A DNA stretch of 64,000 bases from Gyromitra esculenta (lineage: Eukaryota > Ascomycota > Pezizomycetes > Pezizales > Discinaceae). The position numbers and the translations under genes are program-made. The DNA is taken from positions 992,001 through 1,056,000 of the forward strand of contig JBCAML010000016.1 of the NCBI GenBank assembly GCA_038503075.1, read 5' to 3'. The notes beneath the pieces are model-generated. The model worked only from the letters and a program-made list of their open reading frames with translations, was not told the origin of the DNA and did not search any database. Numbering within the stretch: position 1 is the stretch's first letter; every line of letters starts with the position of its first letter. This document shows positions 1 through 12,388 of the stretch, piece by piece.

Positions 1-1728
1 ATCTCCCACGGAAGAGGATGTAAGCAAGGCTCACCAACCTCCCCCCAAACGTCACTTGTACCGTATTTTCACCCTGCCCCCCTCTCGAAAAGTCTGGATC
101 CTTTCCATCTTACCTTTTCTCGATTCTGGACCAGTCCTAACATCCTGGCCGCATAATTACGCCTAATTTAGAATAACGAGCAGAAATTTATAGAAAAGAG
201 AAAATGATACGACTGCATACTGCAGCGCATGTGGCAATTCTATTAGGATAATATGCAAGGCTTGTTTCGTGGTACTTGCCACAATCGTTTGATACATAGC
301 CGAATAATAATAAATTACTACATGTACTCTAAATATTCACCGGGGGAACATGTTTCTGCCATGTAACTGGGGGAACGAAAGCGTAAGCTTCCGTACGTCG
401 GGAGATCCACTTATTAATCTTTGACAGACTGAATTGCACGGGGAGTGGGTCTTCTCCTCCGTCAAAAGACAACTATCTAACTGGAGATTATTAACCTACA
501 GTGCTTTTTTTCTTCTTCTTCTTCTTGACCCCCTACAGGGGCCCTGGTATATATTTGAATTTGCTTTGTTTGTGAATGAAGAAAAAAAAAAACACCCCCC
601 CCCCATAGATAGAGCCAGTGGAAGCGTGTATGTGGTGAATATCTTGCCTGACTGACTAAAGGAACACGAGATGAAGCGAAACAGAACTGCCACAATTCCC
701 TTTCTAATTTGCAAACGAAGCCCCCCCCTCGGTAATAATATCAAATATCCAATATACACAAAAATAACAACTGCCACCGCTGCTGTTCATGCGCCCAAAA
801 GCATCGAGATTGAGCACCCAGCAATGCCGGCTACCGCTGCGCGCGCTAGAACTTTCCAATAGCTCACATAGACAGAGGATGATGTGATATAGACCATACC
901 GCAGTGAGCAGTGTGAATATTCTTGGCATTGCCTCCTTACACGGAAGTTGGTTCGCTCTGGGGGAAATCTCGAGTGATGAAGCGTGCCTGGTAGATTTCG
1001 TTGGATGGAGAGACTAAGCTCCAAGGCTGACATGATGGGTTAGAGATAGAGTAATCACCGTCATCACATACTTATTCCGTAAAAGATCAACATGTTTGTG
1101 TTCCGGATGTCATACTTGCCAGGGTGGGTTTCCAGGATATCGGGAGTTCATGATTCGGCCGCGAGGGCTGCTAGCTTGACATGCCGGCCATCGACATGAT
1201 ATTTCTGTCAAATGGCAAGAAACGTGTACTTCAACGACGAAGCAATTATGAGGCGGCGGCCAGAAGAATCTGAACTCCGAAAATATCTATTCCACAGCCC
1301 TTTTCTTTTGCGTTTTACACTATACCTCCTCGCCACGTCTTGACATTTTCTTGTTAAATCGGATCGAGAGAAAGGGGGGATCTTCATTATCTTTTTCCAT
1401 GTTAGGAACTCTCTTGACTGTGCCTTATTTTCGATTCAAGGTTATGGGGTCACGGCAGTCGGAGAAAGGGAGAAATAGCCCATTTGATCTCGATGCTATT
1501 CCCATCATATAATCGAAATTATATCGGTATATCCCTTTCCATGTCAAATATGTGGACGTAACATTCGTCGGTCTCGGCGTCATCGTCTAGAGTAAAGGCA
1601 CTTTCCGAAACCGAGTAACTATGATAGCAAGCTTTCTACGCAGCACGGTCTATTTGACGGGCGAAATTCCGTACCCGCGGCGTTTTTGGGACGGCTATTA
1701 TGTCACTACCGTAGAATCTCTAACTAAA
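1..1728. other. Gene-poor spacer at window start
   Basis: No gene with recognisable domains or consistent splice structure is visible. The stretch has mononucleotide runs (A10 and C9 runs near 580-602). A short hydrophobic open frame on the minus strand around 700-960 is broken by an in-frame TGA at 787-789 and is discussed as a finding. Confidence 0.5.
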
Positions 1729-2980
1729 CTACAATGTATTCTTATATATTGGACCCTTTTCCATCAAGGTATAAAGCGTTTCAAATAGAGCAGATCCCGG
1801 AATTCTAGAAAACGTATCGCTGTCATCACGATGCATATGCTGAATCCATAACCTGATCTCCAGACAAGAAGTGATGCTCTCCGAAAGATGATGTTGGTTG
1901 GTACCAAAGGTCAGGGCGATATGCAATAATCTCTTGGCGCTCTGAGTACTACCGGTTTTTGGGTTCTGTCCTTGTTTAAGCACGTTCGAACAAGCAAATG
2001 GTGTTCGGATCGTCCTGTGTGGGGGGTTTATTGCTCTCACCAGGTTTTCTAGGCGATGCCAAAGATGCAGCTGCGAAGGTGCTTTGGTTGCGGGTGATCG
2101 CATATGTCTGAATATTCCGAAATTTCAGGTTGATGTCTGAACCATCGATCAGACAGTATCCATTAACGATCTTTGCCCCGAGAAATGCCAAGCCAAACCC
2201 TTTTTACCCACGATTCCTGCGCGATATCGATGCGGTAGGTATAGCCACAAAGGCTTGATACAACCTGAGAACGCCATCAGTAGCGGAAAATGGTGTGTGT
2301 CCAGATATGGTCGGATGGGTATGGCATATAATTGATATGTTAATTGCGGGGAATAGATTGAAGCATCTTGTCGTTTTCGCCAGGCGCGGGCACGGACTCC
2401 CAAGCCTCGATGTGATCTGTTACTTTTTTCTCCGTCGGCGAGCAACCACTTTTGTCGGATGGCTTTTGATAAGTCGGCTCTTTTCTCAACAAGCAATGTC
2501 CGCGTACCAAAAGCCACCCAAGTGCTAAAATACTAACCAGTTTGGAGAGTACGCTGCGACTGCCCTTGAAGAACGAATAAGTAAGTGCCATTTGTTGCAG
2601 CGAACGAAACACGTAAGCGTCTATTTTCTGTACCAATTTGATCACTAACTTTCGTACCGGTATTCGCATCGGGAGTTCTTGGTGGGGTCGCCGAATACCT
2701 CTCGAGGTCGCTAATCATATAATTGTTTGACGGCAAGTACAAATTAGTGGGAAAAGGTTCTTACCGTACTATAACCCGCATCGCACGATGCTGTTTCTCG
2801 GTCATGAAATAAGCTGCAGCGGCAACCATGTACGGAGATTGAGATGCCCTGGTAAAGAATCTGGATGACTGAACGCAGGGATTTTTAGGCTTGAGCCGAC
2901 GATGGGACCAGTCGTGAGGAATTCGACGAAGCTTCCTTTGACGCCATCATATATATTTGACATAGTTGTGCGCCTAAATT
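1729..2980 (-). other. Unresolved coding-like region, possibly a broken multi-exon gene
   Basis: Several overlapping open frames on the minus strand (1729-2103, 1976-2191, 2149-2517, 2340-2669, 2533-2742) have protein-like composition, and a GTAAGA donor at about 2765 with a TTAG acceptor near 2712 would join two of them. I could not find one splice path that keeps a single frame without very short introns, and I recognise no domain. It could be a real multi-exon gene of unknown family, a decayed gene, or chance frames. An intact ATG with an open frame of about 50 codons also starts near 2963. Confidence 0.2.
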
Positions 2981-5900
2981 AATTCCAAAGAGTTTGCCGG
3001 TGAATTATTTTTTTCGCTATTCCTTTCGCTATCGCGATGAGGTGCAGAATATCTTTGGCTGGTGTTGAAAGGGATCGCGAGATGATCATGAAGTAATGCA
3101 ATGCGCCCGTCAGGTTAATCTCGTGTTTTTCTTCTTCTTTCTCTCTCCCACCGCGCCTGGCTGGATGGGGGTCGTTTGCTCTAGCAAGACAAACAAAAGA
3201 CCTCAACAGCAATGCAGCAAGCTCATTTCCCTCTGGAATCGGGAGCCTTCGTTTCAAATCGAAGTTAGCTTTCATGGCCGGAAAGCGAGATAGCCCTGTG
3301 GGCTTTATCGCCAGGTGTAAATTTCGCTTGGGCCAAAGGGCCCATTCGGTATCCATGGTATGTAAGGTAGCGTACCAGTACCATAGTTATCTGTTGTCAA
3401 AGAGGTCGGTTGGCGCGTGCTACTAATAATAAGATGCTCACGATGGTAATAGCTATCAAAGATTGGCTGTACGCTAGTAGTACAACACCCGCAAAAAACA
3501 AACCTTAAACCGGTGGCCGTTGAACCACCGGTAAGCCCATCAAAACGGTAAAGAGGCTTACCCCACAAAAGCTTTTTTGCGGTCCTGACTCCGGAACGAG
3601 AATTGGCAGGACCCTGAAATGTCCACAAAAAGGCGTAGTTTGTGTCACCGACGGAGATTATTACTGTGGATGGGTTCTTAGAGGCGCCTTTCTAGAATGA
3701 AAAAAATGTAATCGCGGCTCCAAGAAGGGAGGGCACGAGCCTACCTCTAAAATCAACGTCCGGAGCTTCCACAGCTCTCGGTTTCGTCTCGTTTACTGCT
3801 AAAAATCGGTGTACCTGGTTTTTCTCGGAGATATGTGCACAGAATTCTCCATATTTCTTCGGGGTTGGCATGGCATTTCCCAACAAGCGCCTGTGGTTCG
3901 GATGACAACAATTGAAGAACGGTTTGGAGGATAACGCCATCGAGATCCTATCCAGGTTTCCTCACCCCCCGCCTCTTTTTACACGGCCAATTTGGGATAT
4001 GGGGGAGGGGGTGTTGTTCTATGTGCTCTAATTTCAGATCGCATGTCAGGCTGAACCAAAGCAGAGACCAGGTTCGCGTCTAGCGGAACGGTCGATGTGT
4101 AAAGAGGTGTCGAAAATGCACACTGCCTTCCTCGCTGCACCCTGACGTCAAATTCGTTTCGGGTTCGTTTCAGGTGGCATTCTCGAAGCTCTCGAACAGG
4201 CAGCAGAGCCGGTGCAGGGAAAATGCAAGCACAGAGACTAATTGAATTGGACGAGGGATCGACGTTGGCGTAAGCCAAGGGACGTATTGAAGAGGCTAGC
4301 AGCGAATCAGTGCATATTTTGTGGGTGCGGGTGCTGCGCCGAAGCCTTTTTGGGGGTTGCAGACTCTGGGCCAGGCAGCTGAAGGGGTAAAGCGAAAACT
4401 GCAGCGGTCTTGGCAGACGTCCGATTCGGGCTTAGAGGGGCTCGGGAGAAGTGCCGGCGCAAGGGCCATCCCTACAGAATGATGTCACGGGAAACGGATG
4501 ACGATTTGATCGGTGGCGAAATTGCTTGAAGCCGTTCTCGAAAGTTGTCACCGTCCATTTCCGTGCGGGGATCGCCAGGACTGGTGGGAGCACGATAGGC
4601 TCCCAGGCGCGCTGCCAGTATTAACATTTGCTCTGGCCAGTGGTCAGCGAGGGCCCATGTAGTGTAGATTTCGAGAGCACCGATCACAGACACTCGATAC
4701 ATCTTTACATACCGTGGAGCTGAGGGTGGGTGTGGGCGTGGGTGGGCGTGGCGGGATGTGTGATGGTCAAAGTCTTGGCGCAGCACAGGGCACGGCTGCC
4801 TGCCGGGGGGCTTGCAGGCCTGCATCGAGAGAGAGATTCGAGACTGGGGCTTGCAGTCGGCTCCACCCTTTGCGCCCGCATTTCTGATCCCCATCCCGCT
4901 CCGCTTCGTCATAGGGTCTCACGCTCTCGGGGAACCCCCTGCTTCTGCGATAGTCCATCGTCATTTGCAGCCCTGTATGCTTAGTCCACCCTCATCCTCC
5001 TTATTTCAATGTCTCTTGGTTGGCCAGGCCCAAATTTAGACCGCCGGACGGCCAGAGCAGAAAAAACCTGGAGATGAGAAAAAAGAGGTGTTCCTTCCGT
5101 CGCCGACCACACCCATCGTAGCATCATGTTCCATCTGTGATGGCATCGCGCGTCCCCTCCCATCCTATTCGGCTGTTCTCGCTTCCCCTTTCGCGAATAG
5201 TTGGAAAACCTGCTCACATAGTTGGATCTGACATGTGTGGGCTGTCGTGGGAAAGATACACTCAATTCGCCTGGGGGGGCGAGATAACCTTTTTCTGCGT
5301 TCGATCGAGAGTGTTTGGTGAAGAAACGCACGAATTCGAAAAGTTTGACGGAGACAGGAAAGAGTGTGAAAAAACGTAGGAGACAGCGATGATTTTATTT
5401 CAAAAGCCTCCTGCCAGATCCTCCCCCTTCCTGTTTGCCCATCTCTTTTCTCGACGATCGTCTATCTTCTTGTCATCATCATCGTAGTGCCCCTGCGTGC
5501 GTCTTTGGGAGCAGCATCTAGCGTACGTCCTTCCCCGTCCAACGTTACTCCGTACCAGTAAGAGCTGAATCACAAAAGCTGTCTGCCTGTTTTGTACATG
5601 TATGTAGGTATGTGCCTGTAGGGGTTAGATTTATCCCATTTTGTCATCGTTGGTTTTGGTTTTGGTTTTGGTTTTAGTGTTATTGCTATTGCTATTGCTA
5701 TTGTTGTGTTATTATTTGCTTTTGCTTCTCGAAGTATGCCCAAACGATAAAAACGAAATTTGTTTCACGTCGCCGAAGTTGACACTCGGTGAAAGGTACA
5801 AAGCAGAGCTTGGTACAATTAAAATACGAGCCTTTTCTTTCTTTCTTTCGGGTCCATCTCCCTTGCATGGCAGCCCCCATTCGCCGGGCGAGTTTGCAAG

Positions 5901-6714
5901 GCCACAGCAATGTAGCGTCTTTTGCTTAGGTTGGTAGTGTTCGTACCCCGTGTTGACTACGGACAGGGCCCAGCTCTGCAATTTCTATTTTATCATTTTT
6001 TTGTATGGGGGGTGGGAGAGTATTTCTACCTATCAACGATGTTTCTGAGGGCAAACCGGAAACTGCCCTCCATCCGCTGCCGCGCCAAAGCCCTTTTAGC
6101 GCTAGCCACTCTCGGCGTCCGGATGGTGCACAGGCACCCACACCCTTCTCATCCCTCCGCTCGCTCCACACCCCTACGCCCCTCCAACCCTGTTGGCCGG
6201 GCGTTGGCATTGCTTTTGGTTTTGCTTCTTTCCTGATTTTTGCAGTGCTTGCTTGCTTGGTTGCTGCTGCTGCTGCTTGCTGGTGGCCGTTCAATTCGCG
6301 CTTTCCCTCACGTCTTTACCTATACGCTCTCGCTCATTTGTCCCCCCCGAGGCCGATACATATTTACATGAAATAATCCCTCTCTCATTTGGAAGCATAT
6401 CTTTGCCGAATCGTGCCCTGTCGTAGGATATAGCTTGACCCTAAACAGGCGTCTTTGGCAAGTTGCTTCATACTGTGTATTGATCTACAGCCATCATCTC
6501 GCGTTCTACACAGCTTTTCGCTTGGGCCTTGGACGACGATCACCAGAGCCTCTCTTCGTTACTTGGTTCTTGTTCGTGAAAGGAGGGAGCAGGAGCAGGA
6601 GCAGAGCAGAGCAGGAGCACAAAACAGTTACGCTCAACCAGCTGGCTTGCTCGAGAACAGTACCTCTACCTCATAGGGACTTGCTCGACTTCTAACTCAG
6701 TGGTGCTTTGCTTG
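2981..6714. other. Intergenic region with simple repeats
   Basis: I see no supportable gene. A compound microsatellite lies at about 5651-5706: a GGTTTT-type hexamer repeated four times followed by TATTGC-type repeats. A GGAGCA-rich stretch sits at about 6585-6620. The open frames here are low-complexity or overlap on both strands without splice support. Confidence 0.5.
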
Positions 6715-7297
6715 GCTGCAACCTGCTTTGCTGCCTGTCATCCAAACACTCAAATCTTCCACCGCCCACCGCTTACCGTCTACCGCCTCCCCCCCCAAGT
6801 AATTCTTCCAGCATCCCAACGACCCAACTCTCTCTGCTTCCTACTTATCTACATGCTCTCCCTCTAAACCACCTCCCCCCAGCTATTACTTACCTACAAT
6901 ATCTGCCTCCCTCCCACCTCCCACCCCCCACTTCCCGCTCGTTTCTCTTCTCGACATTCATAAGCCTTAAAGATTTGCCTGTCGCCCACATCCCATCCCA
7001 TCATCCCATCCCGTCGTTGCTGCACACTCCCCACACCCCCCCCCAAACTTGATCGACTATCAAACCCAGCATCCGTCGTCTCATCTGCCAAACTTCTACC
7101 GTGTCGGGTTGATGATCCTGAGTCCTTCTGGGTATTTGCGCTCTGCAGTCTTCATCCTCGCCCAAGACACTGACCAACAGCGTTCATCTATCCAAAGGAT
7201 AACTAAAACTACTTTTCAATAAACTTTTAACTTTCACCCTGACCGTGTCCCCCCCAACCACCACTAGAAACTCCCACACCATACGATCATATTCAAC
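6715..7297 (+). promoter_or_regulatory. Pyrimidine-rich leader/promoter upstream of the FlbC-like gene
   Basis: About 580 bp just before the FlbC-like start codon is strongly biased to C and T on the plus strand, with long CCTCC/CCCACC runs. Such CT-rich tracts commonly lie next to transcription starts in filamentous ascomycetes. The boundary of promoter and 5' UTR cannot be set from sequence. Confidence 0.4.
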
Positions 7298-8464
7298 ATG
7301 GCTCTTGATAACCAACGACTGATGCACAACGGATTCGGTGGATTTCAACCCCCATCACTTGGCCCCGTTCAGTTCACAAATCCTTGGACTTCAGCTTCGA
7401 CACAGAGCCATCTAATCGCTTCATCAATCCCTACAGACGTTAGTGGATTAGGCTCGATGGTGAAGCCTGATATGCGAACTTCTGTACCAACATCTTATCA
7501 GAGCATACCTTCAACCTCTGGAATTCCCACATCAAACCCCGGCAGACACCTAACCTCGAATATGCTTTCTCACTCAAATGATTTTATGAAGACGGATATG
7601 TTGGGCTTTGGGAATGGCAACTCGCCTTTCGGTGGAGACATGAGTATGTCTGGGTCCTCAGCACCGTCCCCTACTGCTATTACTTCGTTCGTCCCTTCAT
7701 TCGCGCCCCCAGTAGATTTCTCGACCCACCACAGGACCCATTACCCGATGAGCAATACCGACCGACGCATGTCACAACCTGCAATGTCTAACACTATGTT
7801 CTTGGGATCTCCAGTTGAAGCACCGCGGCCTCGGCAGAACTCCCTCATGGAGTGGACCACGAGCAGTAACGCCAGACCAATGGCCCAGCCGCCACGAAGT
7901 ACAAACAACCAATTTTCAGATACTCTCGACTCTGCTCGAGGGATGGTCGCCATGAGCCAAACGCCACGACAACATCGTCAACGATCAGACGGCTTTTACC
8001 CCGGCCATTCGACGAACTCTTCGGTCTCGTCAACAGCGTCAAACTATGGGTACTATGGGGGGTCAGTCGATTCATCGGCAACGGACTACTCAGACCCAGC
8101 TGGATTCACAACAGAACCGCCACGCCCGTCACTACCCAGGCCTAGTGGTATCCAGTCAGTTCCTGTACAAGGGGCACTCATGACAACCTTCAGCTCAAAG
8201 ATCACTTCAAGCACACAGAAAAAGCACAAGTGCAAGGTCTGCGACAAGCGTTTCACAAGACCGAGCTCTCTGCAGACACATACCTACAGTCACACTGGCG
8301 AGAAGCGTAAGTCATTCTATATATTTTTGCCACATTAAAATAAAACCAAACTAACTTGCCTTTTGATAGCATTTGCATGCGAGGTTGATGGCTGTGGACG
8401 AAAGTTCTCTGTCGTATCAAACCTCAGACGGCACAAAAAAGTTCACAGCAGTAAGAATCAGTAA
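7298..8464 (+). CDS. flbC: FlbC-like C2H2 zinc-finger transcription factor
   Basis: Two exons (7298-8306, 8370-8464) give 367 residues; the 63-nt intron has donor GTAAGT, branch CTAAC and acceptor TAG. The N-terminal 300 residues are Ser/Pro/Thr/Asn-rich and probably disordered, with activation-domain character. Two adjacent C2H2 fingers close the protein: finger 1 uses C312, C315, H328, H332, finger 2 uses C340, C345, H358, H362, joined by a TGEKPF-type linker created across the intron. Finger 2 has the VVSNLRRHKKVH pattern of FlbC. In Aspergillus FlbC promotes the switch to conidiation by activating brlA; a nuclear role in development is inferred here. Length and finger position match the family (about 350 residues, fingers C-terminal). 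Without the second exon the second finger is lost, so the splice is well supported. Confidence 0.85.
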
Positions 8465-10279
8465 ATGAATTCTTTCTGCTGTTGTCTTGGTTTTTTTAAT
8501 TTTTTTTATTGGAGTTGTACGTTAGTGGGTTGCGTTTGTTTTTTTTTTTTTGTTCCCACCGCTTTGGATATCCTTACGGAGAGAAGTGGTTTACATGATA
8601 GAGCTTGGGACTTGTCTGGGTCTTATTTGCTATTTGCCGGTCATCTGAGTGTAAGTATGATTTCTGTTTTTCCATATCCTCCTTCTCGATATTTTGCGAT
8701 CATCCTTTCCTTCGTGTACACTTTGTACCTTCTAGGGTTTCTTTTCCTCACTGGTTGGCTGGGAGTGTATGAGTGTTTTGTCTGTCGTTACATTACACAT
8801 ATGTTGTGTACGGTTTGGTTTTAGGTTGTGCATGATTTGCGATTATATCTTTCCTTGTGTTTTCTCAGTTTCACTTTTTTCAATCTGCTTTTTTTTGATT
8901 ACTCTTTTTTAGTTTTTTTCTTCATTTCGCCTTTCTTCTAGGTTTATCCTGAAACCAAAAGAACGGCATAGGGATTCGGCTCGGGCTTTACGGTGGGAAA
9001 ATGACTGTATCGTATGGAATGGTCTGGGATATCTTGTGCAAACTTGTATACTAGTTTCTTATAACCTTTATCTTTGAGAGATGAGTGGTCGTGATGCAGT
9101 TTTTGGCAAGGGCCATACTGTTGTAGCTGTTACTGTAATGACTTGACGATCAACATGGAACTGATGAAAATATAGATGACTTGTTATCCTTGGAAGGACC
9201 TATTAGATTTTGTAGAATACGAGATAATGTTTGATTTTTTTTTATCGCTCACTGGTTTATTGAGTTTAGAGTTTGCTGAGAGAACTACATAAATCCACAT
9301 GGATGGATTGGAGAGCTGGCGTTCAATAGCGGTGTCGTCTATCGCTGGTGTTTGGCACGCGTATTGTAGAGTACATACCAGTTAGAGTTGAGCTCAAGCT
9401 CAAACTAGCATCCAAGAGAGACCCTGTCGATCTGCAGCAGGCGATGGTCGTCACGATCGTCAATCAGCCTATCGTTTCCCCGTCCCTTTCGAGCAGCGTT
9501 GATACTCACGATGCCCATACGTTTTGTCAGCCCCGCCCAGACCATCTGACTATCGTGGGTGCTCTATCTAAAGTGTGAATTGGAGTGCAGTTCCGGTGTG
9601 AGAGGCTTGCTTTCGTGCCGTAGCCCTAAGCTGATTCGACACGAGTGTTGGGGGGGCGCGATTAGCGAGTGCTTCTTACCACAATTCCCCCAGAGCACCC
9701 AAAGCAACTGACCAAATTCGTGAGGGCCGAGGAGGGAGAAAAAACAAATCCTCGAAAACAAATAGTCACCCCACAAGACTCAGCCCAAGAACAAGAAATA
9801 GCTGGAGTTGACTCTGTGTTTCAGCCTCCCCGCCGCATAGCACTCACGATCTCTCGACTTGTTTTCCTGTGACTTCTGATCTGATCCCCCTCCTCCCTCT
9901 TCCACCACTCCACCACTCCACCACACAACCCCCCACCCTCCACCGGCAGATCACGCAGGGGGTTAAAGCCCTATTTCCTAGCTGGGCAGGCCGTAAAGTC
10001 TCAATAGGCCGTGCAGCAGATCCAACACGAGTGGAATACCGTGAACTACCGAGCAACAAATCCTGTGATACCGACCCCGAAGCTGCTATTTTCCAAGGAA
10101 CGCACGCTCTGCGTTCCCCTCTCTTCTTCCGAAAACCGAACCTCAACCCTAAATCGGTGTCTTTTTTCTAGAAACTAAAAAAAATTCAATAAGAATAATC
10201 AACCTTTTCCGGAGTTATTTTCCGCCATTAACTTGTGAAGCAAAACGTACACACCAAAAAAATTAAAAAAACACACACC
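8465..10279. other. Intergenic: 3' flank of flbC-like gene and 5' flank of pyridoxal kinase
   Basis: T-rich sequence directly after the stop at 8464 (runs near 8490-8560 and 8870-8935) is consistent with a 3' UTR. No supportable ORF. A C/A-rich stretch with CCACCACTCC repeats (about 9900-9945) and an A-rich leader (10175-10279) precede the next start codon. Confidence 0.5.
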
Positions 10280-11986
10280 ATGGCTTCTGTTCTTGATAGC
10301 CGAGTACTAGCTATCGCGAGTCATGTAAGCACGAAATTAAATTTTTTTTTTCCCTCCCCTCATAAATAAAATCCATGCAATATATCCACGTATATATATG
10401 CTGTACACGTTAAACGGTTCCCCTTCCAACCCCCCCCTGTTTTTCCCTTTCGTGATCCCGTCTCCTTTCCCGCTTCCCCGACCCCGGATTTTCCGGAGTT
10501 ACCAAGATTTCACGATGTTTTTCAAGATCTAAGGCTGATGACGGGTATGCATCATGAAAAAAAAAAATAGGTTGTATCTGGGTATGCGATTAGCCTATTC
10601 CGTATTCTTCGCACAACTACCTGCCTCACACCCCCCCCCTTTTTTTAAACTCCCACTTACCCATATTATATGGTGGGGACACAATCTACCTGGGTTCCCT
10701 AAAACTTGGCTACTACCAAAAAAAAAAAAGGCTCTATAATTCACACACTTTCTCTTCCTTTAAATGTATCAGGGATGTGGGCTGATTTTTTTATTTTCTA
10801 TACCTCGGGGGGGCGGTGTCCGGCCAGGAGTTTTTTTATTTTTATTTTTGAACAATTAGATATGTTGGGAATTGTGTCACCACTTTCGTGCTGCAGCTGC
10901 TAGGGCTAGAGGTTGCAGCATTGAATACGGTTCAATTTAGCAACCATTCGGGATATCGGCGAATGAGAGGATTCAGGACCACGGGTGATCAAATCAGGGA
11001 GCTCTATGAAGGATTGGAGATAAATGGGAATGATGACTTTGGGATGATGCTGACGGGATATGTGCCTGGTGCGGAGGGCGTTGAGGCGGTTGGTCGAATC
11101 GCTAAGCATTTGAAGGAGAAGAGGAAGGATAAGAAGGGAGGTTTTTTTTGGCGTATGTCAATGTTTTTTTAGCTGCAGATTTTGCATACGTTTTTTTATT
11201 TTTCCTGATATCGGTACTGACAGGCTGTGGATTTCGTGGATTCTAGTTTTGGACCCGGTTATGGGTGATCTAGGGCGGCTCTATGTCGGTGAGGACGTCG
11301 TGCCAGTTTATAAGTCTCTCCTCATGTTTGCGGACCTCATAGTGCCAAATCAATTCGAGGCCGAGTATGTTCTAGGTACACTTGTCCTGGACTGAGAACT
11401 ACGTTGACAAAGTATAAGGTTACTTTCTGGAGTTAAGGTGGACTCCCTTGAATCTCTATCGCATGCTATCGATGAGATTCACCGCATCTACAACATACCC
11501 CATGTCATTATCACCTCAGTCACCTTTGGTGACAGCGACAAAGAGATGAAATCTGCAGGCTCTACTAGAAAGTCTACCGGGACTGCCCGCAAATTTGTTA
11601 TCGACGTCCCCATCATTGAAGGGTTCTTCTCTGGTGCAGGCGACATGTTTGCTGCATTGACCTTGGCGCGTTTCCGCGAGGAGGCCGACAAGGCTGGACT
11701 ACTGGAAACCGATTCGTGGCTGTCACCGGATGAAATAAAACCCCTTGATCTGCCGCTCGCAAAAGCTGTTGAAAGGGTTCTGGGCTCTATGGGCCGGGTT
11801 TTGTTGAAAACGAAGGAAGCAAGGGATGAGAGATTGAAGTTCTTGAGGAGCTCGGTTGCAGACGAAGAGCTGGATGAACATGCACGACATGTAAGAATCA
11901 CAAAAGCTTCTGAGCTAAGGATTGTGCAGAGCCAAAGGGAGTTGTTGGATTCGGGAGTTGTCTGTCGGGCTGCGGTGCTCGAGTGA
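10280..11986 (+). CDS. PDXK: Pyridoxal kinase (PfkB-like), five exons with an 11-nt microexon
   Basis: Phosphorylates pyridoxal, pyridoxine and pyridoxamine for the vitamin B6 salvage pathway in the cytosol. My model is 10280-10324, 10571-10581, 10860-11152, 11247-11364, 11419-11986 (344 residues, usual family length about 310-350). The N-terminal strand-loop reads LAIASHVVSGYVGN, in which VVSG exists only if the 11-nt exon at 10571-10581 is used; it is bounded by AATAG and GTATGC and restores phase exactly. Further family blocks are NTVQFSNHSGY, LLDPVMGDLGRLYV (ATP/Mg region) and the C-terminal GAGDMFAAL anion-hole motif with the catalytic Asp. One oddity: the GN-CVTTFVLQLLG block has Cys and Val where relatives usually have Lys/Arg and Pro. 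The first two introns (246 and 278 nt) are long for this window and hold many homopolymers. Confidence 0.88.
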
Positions 11987-12388
11987 GGGGTCATGATATA
12001 AATTGTTGGGGGAATGACTGATTTGTTTTTCTGAAATCGGGTTATGCGGAGAAAGTGGAGTAAGCTTAAGCTACTTAGCGGATACCATGTTTATCACTTA
12101 ACGAGAAACCTTTTCATTCATTTTTTTTACTCTCTAGAAATCTCTTCTCAGCACATCTCCATGCTAGTCTCGTTAATGCATGAAACTTCCTGTTCCGGAA
12201 TAGTCCAACGACGATAAGTGCATGAGACGGCGCATATTCAAATTCTGCCTTGCTTTACAGCGCGTCTTCCCTTCGCAACGCATCTTGAAAAAACCACGTT
12301 ACGACTTTGCAATTTATATACCCTCAATTCACAGTTTTTTTTTTTCCGTCTCCCAAAATCACAGTTATCACATATAATCATAATAATC
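11987..12388. other. Short spacer between pyridoxal kinase and dUTPase
   Basis: About 400 bp holding the end of the upstream gene and the promoter/5' UTR of the next. There is a T9 run near 12336 and an AATCATAATAATC stretch just before the start codon. No gene seen. Confidence 0.5.

Noticed and set aside
4472..4912. 146-codon minus-strand frame
   Set aside because: No recognised domain, G/C-rich shadows in other frames, no splice context.
11488..11994. 168-codon minus-strand frame opposite pyridoxal kinase
   Set aside because: Antisense of a well supported exon.
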